Below, piece by piece: positions 45,494 through 56,802 of a DNA stretch of 64,000 nucleotides (position 1 is its first letter; each line of letters starts with the position of its first letter). The DNA lies in assembly GCA_032988165.1 (NCBI GenBank), contig JANTQF010000091.1:1-64000 (forward strand). Reading direction: 5' to 3'. The stretch is from Emmonsiellopsis sp. PD_33 (taxonomy: Eukaryota; Ascomycota; Eurotiomycetes; Onygenales; Ajellomycetaceae). The notes below the pieces were generated by a model. The model ran no database searches and had not been told where the DNA came from. It saw nothing but the letters and a program-made list of their open reading frames with translations. The translations under genes were made by a program, and so were the position numbers.

Positions 45494-47477
45494 TCACCCA
45501 GTCTCTTCGTGATCCACAAATGGTAAGGCTTTGAGCCACATCTTGCGTTCCTCCTCATTCCTAGCCTCACGGTCCAAGAATCGTTCTATCCCCTCAGCCA
45601 GTTGCCTCTTCGATAATTCATAATCAGCATCGCTGACCTTGCCATCCCAGTGTTTGAAACATCCGGTGTCGCTGATAAAGTCGTTCATGAGCTCCACGCC
45701 CTGAGCCCATAACCCTTCGTCCTGTTCCTGCTGTTGAACCTCGGCGGCCGAGAACTGCAAGGGGCAAGATACCGGTGGCGAGCCATCCGGCCCGACGCCA
45801 ACGATCTCGGACCATGATTTTTCCACATCCTTCAGCAAGCTGCTGAGGCACGGTTCGTAGTCCATTAGCGTCAAACCCGGAATGACACTAACTTGGTGAC
45901 GGAGGGTGTCCTGGCCCTGCGTGGCCTGGAAGGCTTCTATGTTTACTTGACGAGATCTAGCAAAGTATAGATTGTGCAGTGTCTGCGCTTGATGCAACGC
46001 TTTTGCTTTCCGCTGTTCATCCGGGAGCATGGAATCAAACTTCACAGGGAGCTGGACTCGCTGCAGTTCCTCGGGGGCGGGGCCATTGTAATCCAAGAAA
46101 GCAGGACGCGTGACTTGCATGAAAAGGGGACAAATGCTGACAGATTGCCAATCAACGACGCCCAGTATACGGGTTGGCTCTCCAGGGTCAACAAAGATAT
46201 TTTGCAGGTGCAAATCGCCGTGCCACAAGACTGAGGCGAGGGTTGATCTGTTTTCTGGTAGAACATAGGGTGCCACTTTAAGATAGTTGTGCAATGCGGA
46301 CAATTTTTTTGAGGTGCTGGGCTGGTATTGTCTAGGGCCGGAGAAAAGGCCTTCAGGCATCAATGGGTATCTGAGCCCCGCCCTTGCGCAGAGAATTTCT
46401 CGATTCGCAATAGCAACCATGAACTCCGTAGGTGTAGACCCTATGAAGTGTTCCGCACTGTTTAAGCGCATGAAAATATTTACTAGAAGGATAAGTGAAA
46501 TCTTACATGGTCCATGATCGATGTCCAGTTCTCCTCTCCCAAAATCGAAAAATGAACGATGGTTGGTAGGCCCGATGCCAAACTTTGCACTGTGAACCTC
46601 CTTCCCATCCCCGTCGACGTATAACGGTGATGTGTTGTCGAGCATAGCGGGGAGGTCATTCTGATAGTACAAAGCTCCAAGCTTTGTGAATTTGGTTGAT
46701 GCGAGGGTCTTCTCAAAATCAACAGCTTGCAGCACAATCTGAGCTTTCTGCTTCCCCTTCATAGATTCCCATACATCACTCAGCACCACACCAGCCTGTT
46801 TTTCCATGATGATATACTCTGCTCCAACTGGATTTTCCGACGCTCTAGAGCTCCATGCATGGACCTTCGGAACCGGGAGGTTGAGGACATTTCTCAACTA
46901 CCAAAGTTAGTGCCGATATTACCCGTTGAGGAGAGGAGTTAAAAGGAAAGGAAAATGGAGCCTTTACAAAGTCCATAGTGGCAACCTCACTCGCCGTCGC
47001 GAAGTGTGGTCTGCCTGCGTTAGGATTCGGCAGTTTGGCAATCACCTCGCGTCCATCGTTCATAGTAAGCAGGAACACTTTGTTATACTGGCCCTCTGTA
47101 ATATTGACAGCCTGGACACAGTGTTTAGATTCGATGAGAGAAGCAGCAAGTTCTAAAAGTTTTGACATATCAAACTTCACATAGCGGGATGCAAGTTGCT
47201 GGTGCTCACGCCAGAGCCATCGGCCTGACGTAAATCGATTGAGCACCTCCAGATCATGATTTGAGTCTGTAGAATAGAAACGCTGGTCAGATGGTACTAG
47301 GCGATATCATGGAATATGCTTCTTTCTCGTACCTGAGAGCGCTCGCCCGGCCAGGTGTAGCCTGCGGGAACCAGAATTGAAGTATCCTCCCAGATGTCTA
47401 ACACAGAAAGAATGAGAGAGGAGCGACGAGCTAAAGAGATCTCTCGATATGAAGTTGCGGATTGCCCTCATATGCAT
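45494..47477 (-). CDS. AIM9-like mitochondrial phosphotransferase-family protein
   Basis: APH/choline-kinase-fold protein related to yeast AIM9 (FMP29), named for altered inheritance of mitochondria; substrate unknown. Exons 47477-47333, 47266-46968, 46897-46507 and 46440-45494 give 593 residues. Exon 1 (MRAIRNFISRDLFSSSLLSH and on) is an Arg/Ser-rich mitochondrial presequence; either ATG at 47477 or 47471 fits. The kinase-like core shows ASRYVKFDMSKL, a Lys-containing VIAKLPNPNAGRPH, the catalytic loop HGDLHLQN (about 351-358) and metal-binding VVDWQ (about 373-377). The third intron uses the acceptor at 46441, restoring DHGPW as expected. A nearer AG at 46458 would shift the frame, so mis-splicing there would be null. 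Confidence 0.9.
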
Positions 47478-47955
47478 AACCAAGCTATTGGGAAGGGTGT
47501 GGTGGTGACATCTGGAGCAGGCGATCAGGAATTTGGTTGCTTTGCTTGGCTAGTTAGTTGGTTAAATAATTGGGTAGCTGAGCGCCATCTAAGGAAATGT
47601 CCAGAATGTATATTTTATCACCAGGATACCTAAATACTACATTCGTATTTTCCATAGCTCATTAGCATATGGAAAAGAGTTTATATACTGTACTGTATGT
47701 GCTCAGCATCAGAGCCTATCCTACGTCTTACTATCCCTATTCTATATTGGCCAGTGCTAGAACGTGTTCTGTAAAGTTAATGAGGCTTTTCTACCGTCAT
47801 CTCCCCTATGTCATTCATCGGATTAAGAATCGTATTCCACTTGGTCGTACTTGTTCTGCTGCTGCCATACACACAGACCCAGACCACCACTTCAACGGGT
47901 ATATAAAATTTCAAAACCACTCTTCAAAACCCAAACAAACTTATTTATCGTTAAA
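47478..47955. other. Intergenic, AIM9 promoter and SSADH 3' region
   Basis: A 478-nt spacer between tandem minus-strand genes, AT-rich. No gene or repeat recognised. Confidence 0.5.
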
Positions 47956-49786
47956 TTATCCCTCGAGATCCCCACCAACACCACCAAACGTCACAGTCTT
48001 GATCGTAAGGTACTCATCAACGCCATACTTGCTACCCTCACGACCGAATCCGCTCTGCTTGACACCACCGAATCTGCAAAAAACGGTAAGTTAGCTCAGT
48101 ACTCCATATCAAAATGAACACGGAGGTGGAAAAAAAAAAACATACGGAGCAGCAGTATCACTGATAATCCCCGTATTAACTCCAACCATCCCGACCTCAA
48201 GCGCCTCCGCAACGCGGAAAATCCGTCTCACATCCCGACTATAAAAGTACCCCGCCAGCCCAACCTCCGCCTTATTCGCCAGCTCCACAACCTCCTTCTC
48301 GCTCTCAAAGGGGAAGAGACCCGCCACGGGACCGAACGTTTCCTCCGAAGCCAGCTTCATATCCTTAGTCATGCCCGTGACGACGGTTGGATGGAAGAAG
48401 TTTGGTCCCAGATCCGGAGCTTTCTGGCCACCTACGACGACCGTGGCGCCCTTGGATGTGGCGTCGAGAACGTGTTCGGCGACCTTCTCGACGGCGCGGG
48501 AGTGGATGACGGGCCCATGCGTGACGCCGTCAGTGAACCCGTGGCCGAGCTTGAAGCCCTTGACCTTCTCGGCGAATTTCGCCGCGAATTCGTCGTAGAT
48601 GCCCCTCTGCACGTAGATGCGATTGGCGCAGACGCAGGTTTGGCCTGAACTTCGGAATTTGGATGAGATGGCGCCGGCGACGGCTGCGTCGAGGTCTGGG
48701 ACGTCGTCGAAGACGATGAAGGGGGCGTTGCCGCCTAGTTCAAAGGAGAGCTTCTTTAAGGTTGACGAGGATTGTTTCATGAGCAGTTTCCCGACGTTGG
48801 TGGAGCCTGTGAAGGAGACTTTGCGGATTTCCGGGTTGGTGGTGAGGGTGAGACCTATTTCAGGGGTGTTTTTCAGGGATGTGACGACGTTTACGACGCC
48901 CTTGGGGATACCGGCGCGAGAGGCTAGTTCCGCAATTGCATTGGCGGTAAACGGAGTCTCGCCGGGAGATTTGGCCACGACTGTACATCCGGCGGCCAGG
49001 GCTGGTCCGATTTTCCGAGTAACCATGGCTGCGGGGAAGTTCCAGGGGGTAATGAAGCCACAGACACCAACAGGCTCCTTGATAGTGATTATTCTATTCC
49101 CTGGCACCGATGAGGGGATCGTATCGCCGGTGATCCGAGGAGCTTCCTCACTAAACCACTCAAAAAAGCTGGCGGCATAGTTCACTTCCCCCTTGGCGTC
49201 CGCGAGCGGTTTCCCGTTCTCCCATGTAATTAGTGTAGCCAGATCCTCCGCATTGTCCATCATCAATTGGTACCATCTTCGCAACATGCGGGCGCGCTCG
49301 CGCGCGAGGGTTTTGCGGAAGGACGGGAAGGCGGCAACGGCGGCATCGATGGCCTTCTGGGTATCTTGGGCTGTGAATTCCGGGCATGACCCGATGAGTG
49401 TGCCAGTCGATGGATCTGTGAATAAGATATATCAGCAACTATCACAAGTTGAGCGGGGCGTGGGATAAGAGCGCGAAAAAGGAATTATACCGTGGACTTC
49501 AAATGTCTCCCCCGACTGCGCGCCCACCCACTCGCCGTTGACGTAGCATTTCTCGATAAATAGAGATTTATCTTTCAACTAGACCAAATAAAACGACAAA
49601 GTTGGTCAATTAGAGACTCCCTCCCCAGTCTAACAACCGTCTTAAAGCAAAACACGGATTACTCACGGGAGGCACAGAATGCATTGTGGATAGTGGCCTT
49701 AAAAATGCGGCTGTGCGCACCGAAAACGGGTACCTCGCTCCGGGTCGGGATACATGATTGCAAAGCGGACGAAGTAATCTCTCCAT
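47956..49786 (-). CDS. Succinate-semialdehyde dehydrogenase, NAD(P)+, mitochondrial
   Basis: Last step of the GABA shunt: oxidises succinate semialdehyde to succinate. Exons 49786-49667, 49578-49491, 49415-48146 and 48073-47956 give 531 residues. The first 35 residues (MERLLRPLCNHVSRPGARYP and on) are basic, a mitochondrial presequence; MHSVPP just after could be a cytosolic start. Aldehyde dehydrogenase motifs: TPWNFPAAM (cofactor site), FELGGNAP with catalytic Glu (about 294), and SSGQTCVCANR with catalytic Cys (about 329). The CVCANR context is typical of succinate-semialdehyde dehydrogenases. The last exon carries PFGGVKQSGFGREGSKYG. The coding end at 47956 lies beyond the longest open frame and depends on the 72-nt intron 48145-48074. 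Confidence 0.94.
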
Positions 49787-50384
49787 TTTGCAAGATATGT
49801 ATACTAAGTATGAGAATGCGAGCGTCGCAGCAGCGAAGGAGGGTGAGCAGTGCGGGGACCAGACTTGACCCGAGGTCGCCGGTTTCCAGCTGGAGGAATT
49901 GATGTCACAATGATATCTTGACTGGGATGCAAGGGGGGAGGCTACCGGTGGCTGTCCACGAGTGGTGATGGGATGAGGATGAGGGGAGAAATGTTGGACG
50001 TTGAACAAGTTGAAGTTGTTGGATGTTCGGCTGTTTGCGTCATAGCCAAACGCCGAGCCCGAACGCCCAGCTTGCTTAACTAAACTATTGCCGAGCAGGG
50101 AGTCAACGCTGGTATTGTCAACGGCCAAATATTAGTATTGATTGGTATAGAGATTATTCGCTATCTTAATGCTATTGTTTTCGGAATATCCTTTCCTTCC
50201 CGCTATCTTCTCTCGCCTTTCTTTGCCAATCGCGTTGCATTGAATGTTTCGACGTTGAGATGACAGCTCGGCATTCGGCACTGGTGGCCAATGGCTCTTC
50301 TATATCGACCTTGAACAGACCGTCGTTTTGATGGATATGATATCATCATCCATTACGATCAGATGGAGCATATAAACACAGATC
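49787..50384. other. Intergenic, SSADH promoter and PARG-like 3' region
   Basis: A 598-nt spacer between tandem minus-strand genes; no gene recognised. An open frame continues upstream of the SSADH start but its translation is not protein-like. Confidence 0.5.
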
Positions 50385-51338
50385 TCAGACCTCAATTCCA
50401 TCCAATCTCCTATAAAATATCCCCACATTCCCATTCCCGGCCGTCCCCAACCCCGTCTCATCAATCACCGCAAACGCCACGCTCTCCCACCATCCACCAC
50501 CAAACTCCGGCTCTGCAAAAACCTCCGCCCAGCACTCCGCAACCTCTTCGGGCGGATTCCTAAACGCCCCACACCCCAGCGCCCCGAGAACGATCTTCCG
50601 GTGTCGTTTCCACGCCGCAAGTCTCAAGATAGTCCGCATCTTCTCCTTGGCCCGATTGCGATCGTTGGGATTCGCAAACTTCATTAGCGAATCTGCCCCC
50701 TTCATTACCTCGGGCCGGCGTGGTGCGGCCATGGAGATCACGCTGACGATTGGGAGGGTGTCGGATTTCGAGAGGTCCATGAGGCCGTGGCCGTCTTTTA
50801 GGCTGTGGCGGAATATCATGACGGAAGGAGAATAGATCACAGCGTCAGCCGGGGTCGGGTAATATGATCTGTCGAGCGTGGAGATGAGAGTGCTGCGTCG
50901 GCACAGGGCCTCTTCTTGAGCTCGAGCGCCGCCCAGCCAGCTGCCTCCTGCCGCCATGTCGCTGGCCATGTTCAGGACAGCGACAGTGCCAGAGTTCTCG
51001 TCATTCTTGTCGTTGTTGCTGAGGCGGATACCAGCATCAAAGGTATCGGAATCAAGGACTTGAATCTTGGTGCTTTTGTATTTCGGGCTGTATTTCTGGT
51101 CAAGACGGGGAGGGATGGGATGGCGGTAGAGGAAACCGTCTTTTAGATGGCGGTGTGGAGAGGAGGCTAGAATTCCCGGGAGGAGTGCTTTGGTTTCGTG
51201 CGAGATGACGCGCAGTTCGGCGCGTTCTTTGGCGATTGCTTCGAATTCGGCACCGCCTTGTCCTAGGCCTCGTCCTCGCCCTCGTCCTCGACCTCGACCT
51301 TGCCCACGTCCACGCTCTCCTGGCGTTGAGTTATACAT
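50385..51338 (-). CDS. Microbial-type PARG-like macrodomain protein, RG-rich N-terminus
   Basis: Related to the bacterial-type poly(ADP-ribose) glycohydrolase family (TIGR02452-like), which removes ADP-ribose from proteins. From ATG 51338 (context CACCATG) the product is 317 residues; an in-frame ATG at 51461 would add 41. Residues 8-27 are an RG/RGRG run, an RNA-binding or methylation-type tail. The core contains VAVLNMASDMAAGGSWLGGA and then RAQEEALCRRSTL, matching the GGG-x-QEE catalytic arrangement, with AQEE carrying the presumed catalytic Glu pair. The usual PGGG loop here reads AAGGS, a mild deviation. VISMAAPRRPEV and LGALGCGAFRNPPEEVA follow, as in the family. Likely nuclear or cytosolic; no signal peptide. 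Confidence 0.85.
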   Translation of the reverse strand: MYNSTPGERGRGQGRGRGRGRGRGLGQGGAEFEAIAKERAELRVISHETKALLPGILASSPHRHLKDGFLYRHPIPPRLDQKYSPKYKSTKIQVLDSDTFDAGIRLSNNDKNDENSGTVAVLNMASDMAAGGSWLGGARAQEEALCRRSTLISTLDRSYYPTPADAVIYSPSVMIFRHSLKDGHGLMDLSKSDTLPIVSVISMAAPRRPEVMKGADSLMKFANPNDRNRAKEKMRTILRLAAWKRHRKIVLGALGCGAFRNPPEEVAECWAEVFAEPEFGGGWWESVAFAVIDETGLGTAGNGNVGIFYRRLDGIEV

Positions 51339-51884
51339 GGTGTTCTGGTTCAAGGAGGCAGTAGTTGGCTGGAATTGCCTGTAATTGGTGAATTGATGCG
51401 TCTGTAATCGATGGAGGATGTGTGTAAGGATATCAACCGTACCATAAACTTGGCGCACCATGCCAGTTTTATAGAGCTCTGATAATGGCGGCTCGGGCTA
51501 GTGACTCACAGAAAAGTGAGCTGAGCGATGTCCTATGGATTTCCCCTTCGTCTCCCCGCTCAGAGATACGAGCGAGGCTGAAGAAACGCCAACCTGGGAG
51601 TCATGCAAAAGAGGTGACAATCCCCGCTGGTTTATTTTGGAGATTGTGGAGTAGCAGTGCAGGCGGCGGCTAATTTCATATGACTGCGGTGGTTGTGGGG
51701 TTCCAGGCGGGGGAGGGGCAGGCTGTGTCAATCGCAAAAGCGCCCCTTTCTTGGCGGCAATTGGTGCCTGCAACAATAGCTGTGCAGGGAAAACCATGGC
51801 ACTAGCACCATCAAAGCTCGATCCACACAAAATGATCATCTTGTTGGTTGCGGGTTCATGAATCAGGAGAGGGCTTGATATCCT
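51339..51884. other. Intergenic, upstream of the PARG-like gene
   Basis: Between the PARG-like start and the end of the Rrn9-domain gene. No gene recognised. Includes an in-frame upstream ATG (51461) for the PARG-like gene. Confidence 0.5.
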
Positions 51885-53603
51885 CTACTCAGATGCCTCA
51901 GCTTTAACCCGTCTCCCTCTAAGCTCAACGGTAGGATGCTTCGTCTTCAAGTGCTGGTTCAAATTCCACGTCCTCGAAAATCCCTTCGTCTCGCGCGAAC
52001 ACCCTTTCACAGGACAGTATATTTCATACGCACGAGGCCTAGCTCTGCCACGCCCAGTACCAGTACGTGATGCAATTTCGGGCTTGGGATTTTCCGCCTC
52101 AGTCAACTCCTCCCCAGACACTTCATCGTCTTCGTGGTACTCCCATGCAGGCTGTCCGTTGTCAGTCTGGCAGAGGTCCAGTTTGCCTTCATTTAGTGTT
52201 CGGAACGCCATGTCTTGTCCGAATAGTTGCGAACAGCGCTGTGCAGTGCGCATGACAACCGAGGATGGCCACCCGGTCATCGATGCAATGCCGACGATGT
52301 CACTCCAGTCCCTAAGGCCCAGTTTGGATTGTCTAGAGCCTGGAGAGCGGCTGCGGGAACGAGCCGGTGTATTGGATCTTTTTCGTTTGGGTGTTGTTGT
52401 GGTTGGTTGGGAATTGGGTGCATCAGGGTTATCGGATATGTCCATTTCATCTCCATCTGCTTCTACTACTGCTGCAGGTGGGACCCGGTTTCTGGACGAG
52501 TTTCTCGATACCCTTGCCCCTCGTGAGCGCGAGCTATTCCGAGAATAAATATTCCTCGACCGTGATCGCGACCGAGAAGTCATCCCATCCTCAGCTTCCG
52601 TGTCATACTCGCTCTGCGAGAAATCCATAGTCGTAACGTAGGCCTGTCGAGCATGGTGCAGACCCATAAGAAGACCGTCAAGGTCGCTCAGAATATGACG
52701 TGTCGCTGGTCGTAGTATCTTCCTCGCCTTCTCATCATCGGCCAGAATAACGGGTCGATATTGCGTAATCGGGTATCCGCTCACCGTCTCATCCCCAGAT
52801 TCCTCTTTCCCGCTACTCGTAACACCACCGTCCGTCTCAGAAGCCGCTGCCCCTCTGCTTGTTCCTCTCCGATGTGCCCGAGGGCGACGGCCCCATTGTC
52901 GCGATTCAAACCTCTCCTTAGAAACCTTCAACATATGCGCCATCAGGCATTCTTCCAGTTCCGCACTTGGCCGCCCATCAGTCGGTCCCTTCATATTCCA
53001 AATCTCATTCTCGTCCGTCTGAACATGCTCGTCCCCCCTGGGTACTTCATCCGCAGGCATTGGCCACGCAGCCCACCGCTTCGGCGGGACGAATTGGGAG
53101 GAAATGTCTTCAGTCCCACTCTCCTCAGTCGCCGCCGCATCAGGATCCCGTCCAGAATTCCTCGTTCCCATCTCTCTCGCCCTCCTCCTAAGTGCAAACG
53201 CATTAAATAAATGAATTGATAAATCCCTAGCTCTCAGCGCTTCCAAGGCGGTGGTTTCTTGGCGCTCCCTGCGAATCTGGGCTCGCCATGTAGACGGCGG
53301 GCCATGGTATCTGTTTGGCCTCTCAGGGGCAGAGGAGGTATCAGATGAATAATACTCCTCGTTCGAGGCAGGTTGCTCGTCCTCCCCCTCCTGCACGGCT
53401 GTATCTTTATGCGCGTCCGAGAGGCTGTCATTTTCGGTCTCGTAGGTTCCGTCATCGGAGGCGTCAGGTGGGGGTGGAAGTGGCTGGGCATCCCATTCCT
53501 CTTCATATTCCAGGCCGTCTGGTTCCTGGGTAGGTGCTCCGAATAGTGATGGGGTTGCAGTCCCAGATGGGGGTTGTGCTCCTGGGGAGCTTGAGGTTGA
53601 CAT
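51885..53603 (-). CDS. Rrn9-domain protein (Pol I initiation factor) with C-terminal zinc finger
   Basis: Rrn9 is part of the upstream activating factor of RNA polymerase I in yeast. Single exon, 572 residues. The Rrn9-like block is STWRAQIRRERQETTALEAL and the following ARDLSIHLFNAFALRRR (about residues 104-140). The N-terminal 100 residues are acidic and disordered. A Ser/Arg-rich segment (about 330-410, SRSRSRSRN) precedes a second conserved block, LRDWSDIVGIASMTGW, with TAQRCSQLFGQDMAFRTL. The C-terminus holds a C2H2-like finger, YCPVKGCSRETKGFSRTWNL then NQHLKTKHP, with Cys pair four apart and His pair four apart. The finger is not part of yeast Rrn9. Nuclear or nucleolar location is expected. 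The gene lies beside Pescadillo, also a ribosome-production gene. Confidence 0.82.
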   Translation of the reverse strand: MSTSSSPGAQPPSGTATPSLFGAPTQEPDGLEYEEEWDAQPLPPPPDASDDGTYETENDSLSDAHKDTAVQEGEDEQPASNEEYYSSDTSSAPERPNRYHGPPSTWRAQIRRERQETTALEALRARDLSIHLFNAFALRRRAREMGTRNSGRDPDAAATEESGTEDISSQFVPPKRWAAWPMPADEVPRGDEHVQTDENEIWNMKGPTDGRPSAELEECLMAHMLKVSKERFESRQWGRRPRAHRRGTSRGAAASETDGGVTSSGKEESGDETVSGYPITQYRPVILADDEKARKILRPATRHILSDLDGLLMGLHHARQAYVTTMDFSQSEYDTEAEDGMTSRSRSRSRNIYSRNSSRSRGARVSRNSSRNRVPPAAVVEADGDEMDISDNPDAPNSQPTTTTPKRKRSNTPARSRSRSPGSRQSKLGLRDWSDIVGIASMTGWPSSVVMRTAQRCSQLFGQDMAFRTLNEGKLDLCQTDNGQPAWEYHEDDEVSGEELTEAENPKPEIASRTGTGRGRARPRAYEIYCPVKGCSRETKGFSRTWNLNQHLKTKHPTVELRGRRVKAEASE

Positions 53604-54333
53604 TCTGAGACTAGTTCAAGGGTCTCGCAGGAGAGTACGCGTGGGATATAAAGCCTGAAACAGTAGCCAAGAGATTTACATCCATATTCCAATCTCGGAA
53701 TCGGAATTGACAACGTGTAGTCGGCAAGATTCAAACTTGATGGTCCCAGCCAGGGGGTCAAAAGCTGCGCTGGGACGCAGGATGAAGCATTGGCTTTTGT
53801 AGGGATAGAAGACTGAGAGATGTAGGAGAATCTCACGGCCTATAAGTGCAATTAGACGGGACAAGAAATATTCCCAAACATTCATTCCCCAGCGTCAACA
53901 TATTCCAGAGATTGTAGATTTGGCATTTCCATCGAGCTCGAGCTTGAAGCTTTGTCAGATTAAAGTTTTGATCATGTGACTCGATTTCGGCATGCCGGCT
54001 TGGCAATTTTCTTTTCCAAAATTCCCCGGTTTGGAGGATTCTTTGATAATGTTACAACTTCTAACAGAAAACTAATAGAAATAAGGTCACGCATGAAGCA
54101 AAGTATTTTGAATCCTATTTTATTACACACTTAGCTCTGAGAAAAATCCGCAAATATCTAAAAATAACACACAAAACTCCACGCGAGCAACAAAAACTCC
54201 CTCGACAAAGTAACTTCCCTGTCGATATCCATATAATAAAGTGCCTGGTTGGCAGTCTGATAGTAGTTTCCAGTCCTCAGGTATCATCATAAAGAAAAAA
54301 TAAAGGAAAGCCCCAAAGCACTTTTTTGTTTCT
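53604..54333. other. Intergenic, RRN9 promoter and Pescadillo 3' region
   Basis: A 730-nt spacer between tandem minus-strand genes, AT-rich over 54050-54330. No gene recognised. Confidence 0.5.
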
Positions 54334-56519
54334 TTAATTACCCTTTTTCATACCCTGCTCGATCTTTCTCCGCTTACGTCTCAGCTTCTCAGCCTCCGCA
54401 TCCTGCTTCTTATTCGAGTAGATCATCTTATCAAGCAACTTGCGTTTCTTGCGGCTCATCATCATCTTCTGGCGCTCGAGCTCTTCCTCTTCCTTCTTCT
54501 TCTGCGTAGCACGTTTCTTGGCAAGAGGTCCTTGTTTCTTCGAGCCCTTGCTAGCGGCGCCGTTGGTGGCCGCGGAGGAGGCGGAGAATGGAAGCCCAGC
54601 AGCCTCAGCTTCCAGCTCCATCTGGTGCTGTGTTCTGGCGTTTTCTTCTTCGTCTTCTGATCCGGAACTAACATCTTCATCCTGATCGAATCCCTTGAAT
54701 TCCTCGGGGACCTTTTCGTCGTCCTCACTCTCGTCGGTATCCGATTCTGTGCCGGCAACGTCCATTCCACCGTCGATTGATTCCTCTTCAGAGTCCTCCA
54801 TGTCAGAATCCTGCGCAAGATTGGAAAGGATTTTCTTAGATTCTGCGTTCTCGTCCTCGTCCTCCATTTCCTCGTCTTCTTCATATTCTTCCTCCTCAGC
54901 AGCACGCTCAGCTTCCCCTTCCTCCTCTTGATCGGCCAGAGTAGCTCTTGGGTCGTAAGCACCCTTGGTGGGTTTAACCCATGGGCTCAAGTGAGGGGGT
55001 AGCGAGGCACCAGGAGCATAAAGATCAGGTCGTAGAAGCTTGCCCTCATTGACGCAGTCCCAAACCCACTGGGGCTGAACATAGGTTCTCCCTGGAATTC
55101 TGGTACCTGGTCTTACCCTTGGGGCGGTCTCGGTTCCCTCCTCGGGGTTCTTGGGCATTGGAGGGAGCGCAGACTCGGGAAGGGGAGGACGATCAACAAT
55201 CTGATGGGTGATTCGAGTGTCTGCTTCATCGTGCGTGAACGCACCCTCTCCAAGTACACTATCCCAGCCAACCCGCTTGCAACCAAATGCGCGCAAAAGG
55301 AATTCGAGCGGTGGTCGAGGAGCCTCTCGGGAGATGAAGAAGGTAAATGGTGCGAACAGCGACGCGGCTTCGCTCCCGCTAATTTGTGGCTGAGGCAAAG
55401 TATCGGCCTCGGGGGCGATGGGCTCGAAGGTATCGATGGCATCAGTGTTGTCCTCCTGAGTTTCGGTACTTTGCTCCGCAGGCTCCTTATCCAGCTGGGC
55501 GGATTGGAGGATGTTATCAACTTTGGTTTGAACCTCCTTCGATGCAGCGGTCTCCTTCTCGTCGTTCCCATTCGCAATCGCCTTTTGTGTTTCTCCAACC
55601 TTGCGGCCCTCCAGAGTGAAAGCAGCCAACTCAGCACCGCGTTCGTCGCTCGAAGCGTCGAACTTGGGAGGGTAAACCAGTCCGATCGAGGTATACAGAC
55701 GGAAGTTGACGAATCCAAGCAGCGTAGTGTAGAATTCCACGAAAGTACCCATGATTCTATAATCCACATCGCCTGTAACTCGTTGGACGAATCTGTATGG
55801 GACGAGCCACATTATGTCCTGACCCTGGATCGTAGCCTGGTAATAAATGCCCTTGACAGAGAGGAAAGATTTTCGGAGAGAATTGGTGGTGATCAGGTAA
55901 TGTTGGAATTCATGGCACAGGCGTTGGCAGAGGGCAATGGTCTTGGGAGGCACGGTCGTGGTCGACGGCAGGTTGGCGAACAGGAACAGCAGCGACAGGG
56001 CGTCATCAAGGTCTCGAAGCGCATCCACAAATGTCGGGTATCTTTCCTTGATAATGTGATCCAGTGACATTTTGGGCGCATTGTTTTTCTCAAGTCTTGC
56101 GGCATCTCCAACGTCTCCACGACCCAGAGATCTCGCAATCTTTTTGGCGAGCGATTTTTGTTCCCGAAACTTCTTGAGCAGCGGCTCGTGGAGCAGGTAC
56201 TGGATATCCCTCGTGTAGTAAAAGGTGGTGCTGGGAGTCGCGGACTTGGACGCCTTCTTTTTGTTTCGCGGCTCACGGGGATAGATACCTACCACAAAGA
56301 TCAGCCAGTGCGCCATACATGCCGTCGCAGGAGAAGTTCTTACCTTTGAAGATACATAGTCTGCGGAAATCCGGGAGAGAAATCTGCAGTTTGCGCACCG
56401 CCTGCGTTCTGGTGATGAAATTTTTTGCCTGGCCAGAGGCGCCTGAAACAACGTTAGAGAGAGAATTTCGTTGACAGGAAATAGCAAGCAAACATACCCT
56501 TCTTCTTGATTTTGCCCAT
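54334..56519 (-). CDS. nop7: Pescadillo (Nop7), ribosome biogenesis factor
   Basis: Member of the Nop7-Erb1-Ytm1 complex needed for 27S pre-rRNA processing and 60S assembly; nucleolar. Exons 56519-56498 (only 22 nt), 56442-56344 and 56288-54334 give 691 residues. Start MGKIKKKGASGQAKNFITRT is the family start and is assembled across intron 1. The N-terminal Pescadillo domain continues with IYPREPRNKKKA and TFYYTRDIQYLLHEPLL. A BRCT domain spans about 354-467 (SLFAPFTFFISREAPRPPLE to WVWDCVNEGKLL). A long Glu/Asp-rich stretch (about 480-600) and a Lys/Arg-rich tail (MMMSRKKRKLLDKMIY) follow. Its promoter is shared with PIG-U (283 nt, head to head). Confidence 0.96.
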
Positions 56520-56802
56520 TTTGCGAATTGACGCGGATTCGCACTCCCAAATGTGGTTGTCTGCGGAGTTGATTGTTCAGAAAAAGTTTCCAAGCCCAAG
56601 TTGTGCGGCAGTCGGAGAAAAGCTCGAGGTGGCCCGTGCGTCGGCGTCGACTTGGGCCCAAACTGCAACGTGGGGAGACGACACTTGAGATTTGGCCTCG
56701 AACATCAGATATCTGACCCCAATTCACGGCAATTCGCCCTATCCACGAGGATTTGCCGCTCGCTGTCTCCGGTATGAGTCGTCGCAGCTGTTCGTGTTCA
56801 TA
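56520..56802. promoter_or_regulatory. Bidirectional promoter, Pescadillo and PIG-U
   Basis: A 283-nt head-to-head spacer between two essential housekeeping genes. No TATA box stands out on either strand. Confidence 0.5.

Noticed and set aside
49787..50128. In-frame upstream extension of SSADH exon 1
   Set aside because: Would place over 100 residues before a clear mitochondrial presequence; not protein-like.
55204..56067. 287-codon plus-strand open frame
   Set aside because: Antisense to Pescadillo exon 3; composition is that of a shadow frame.
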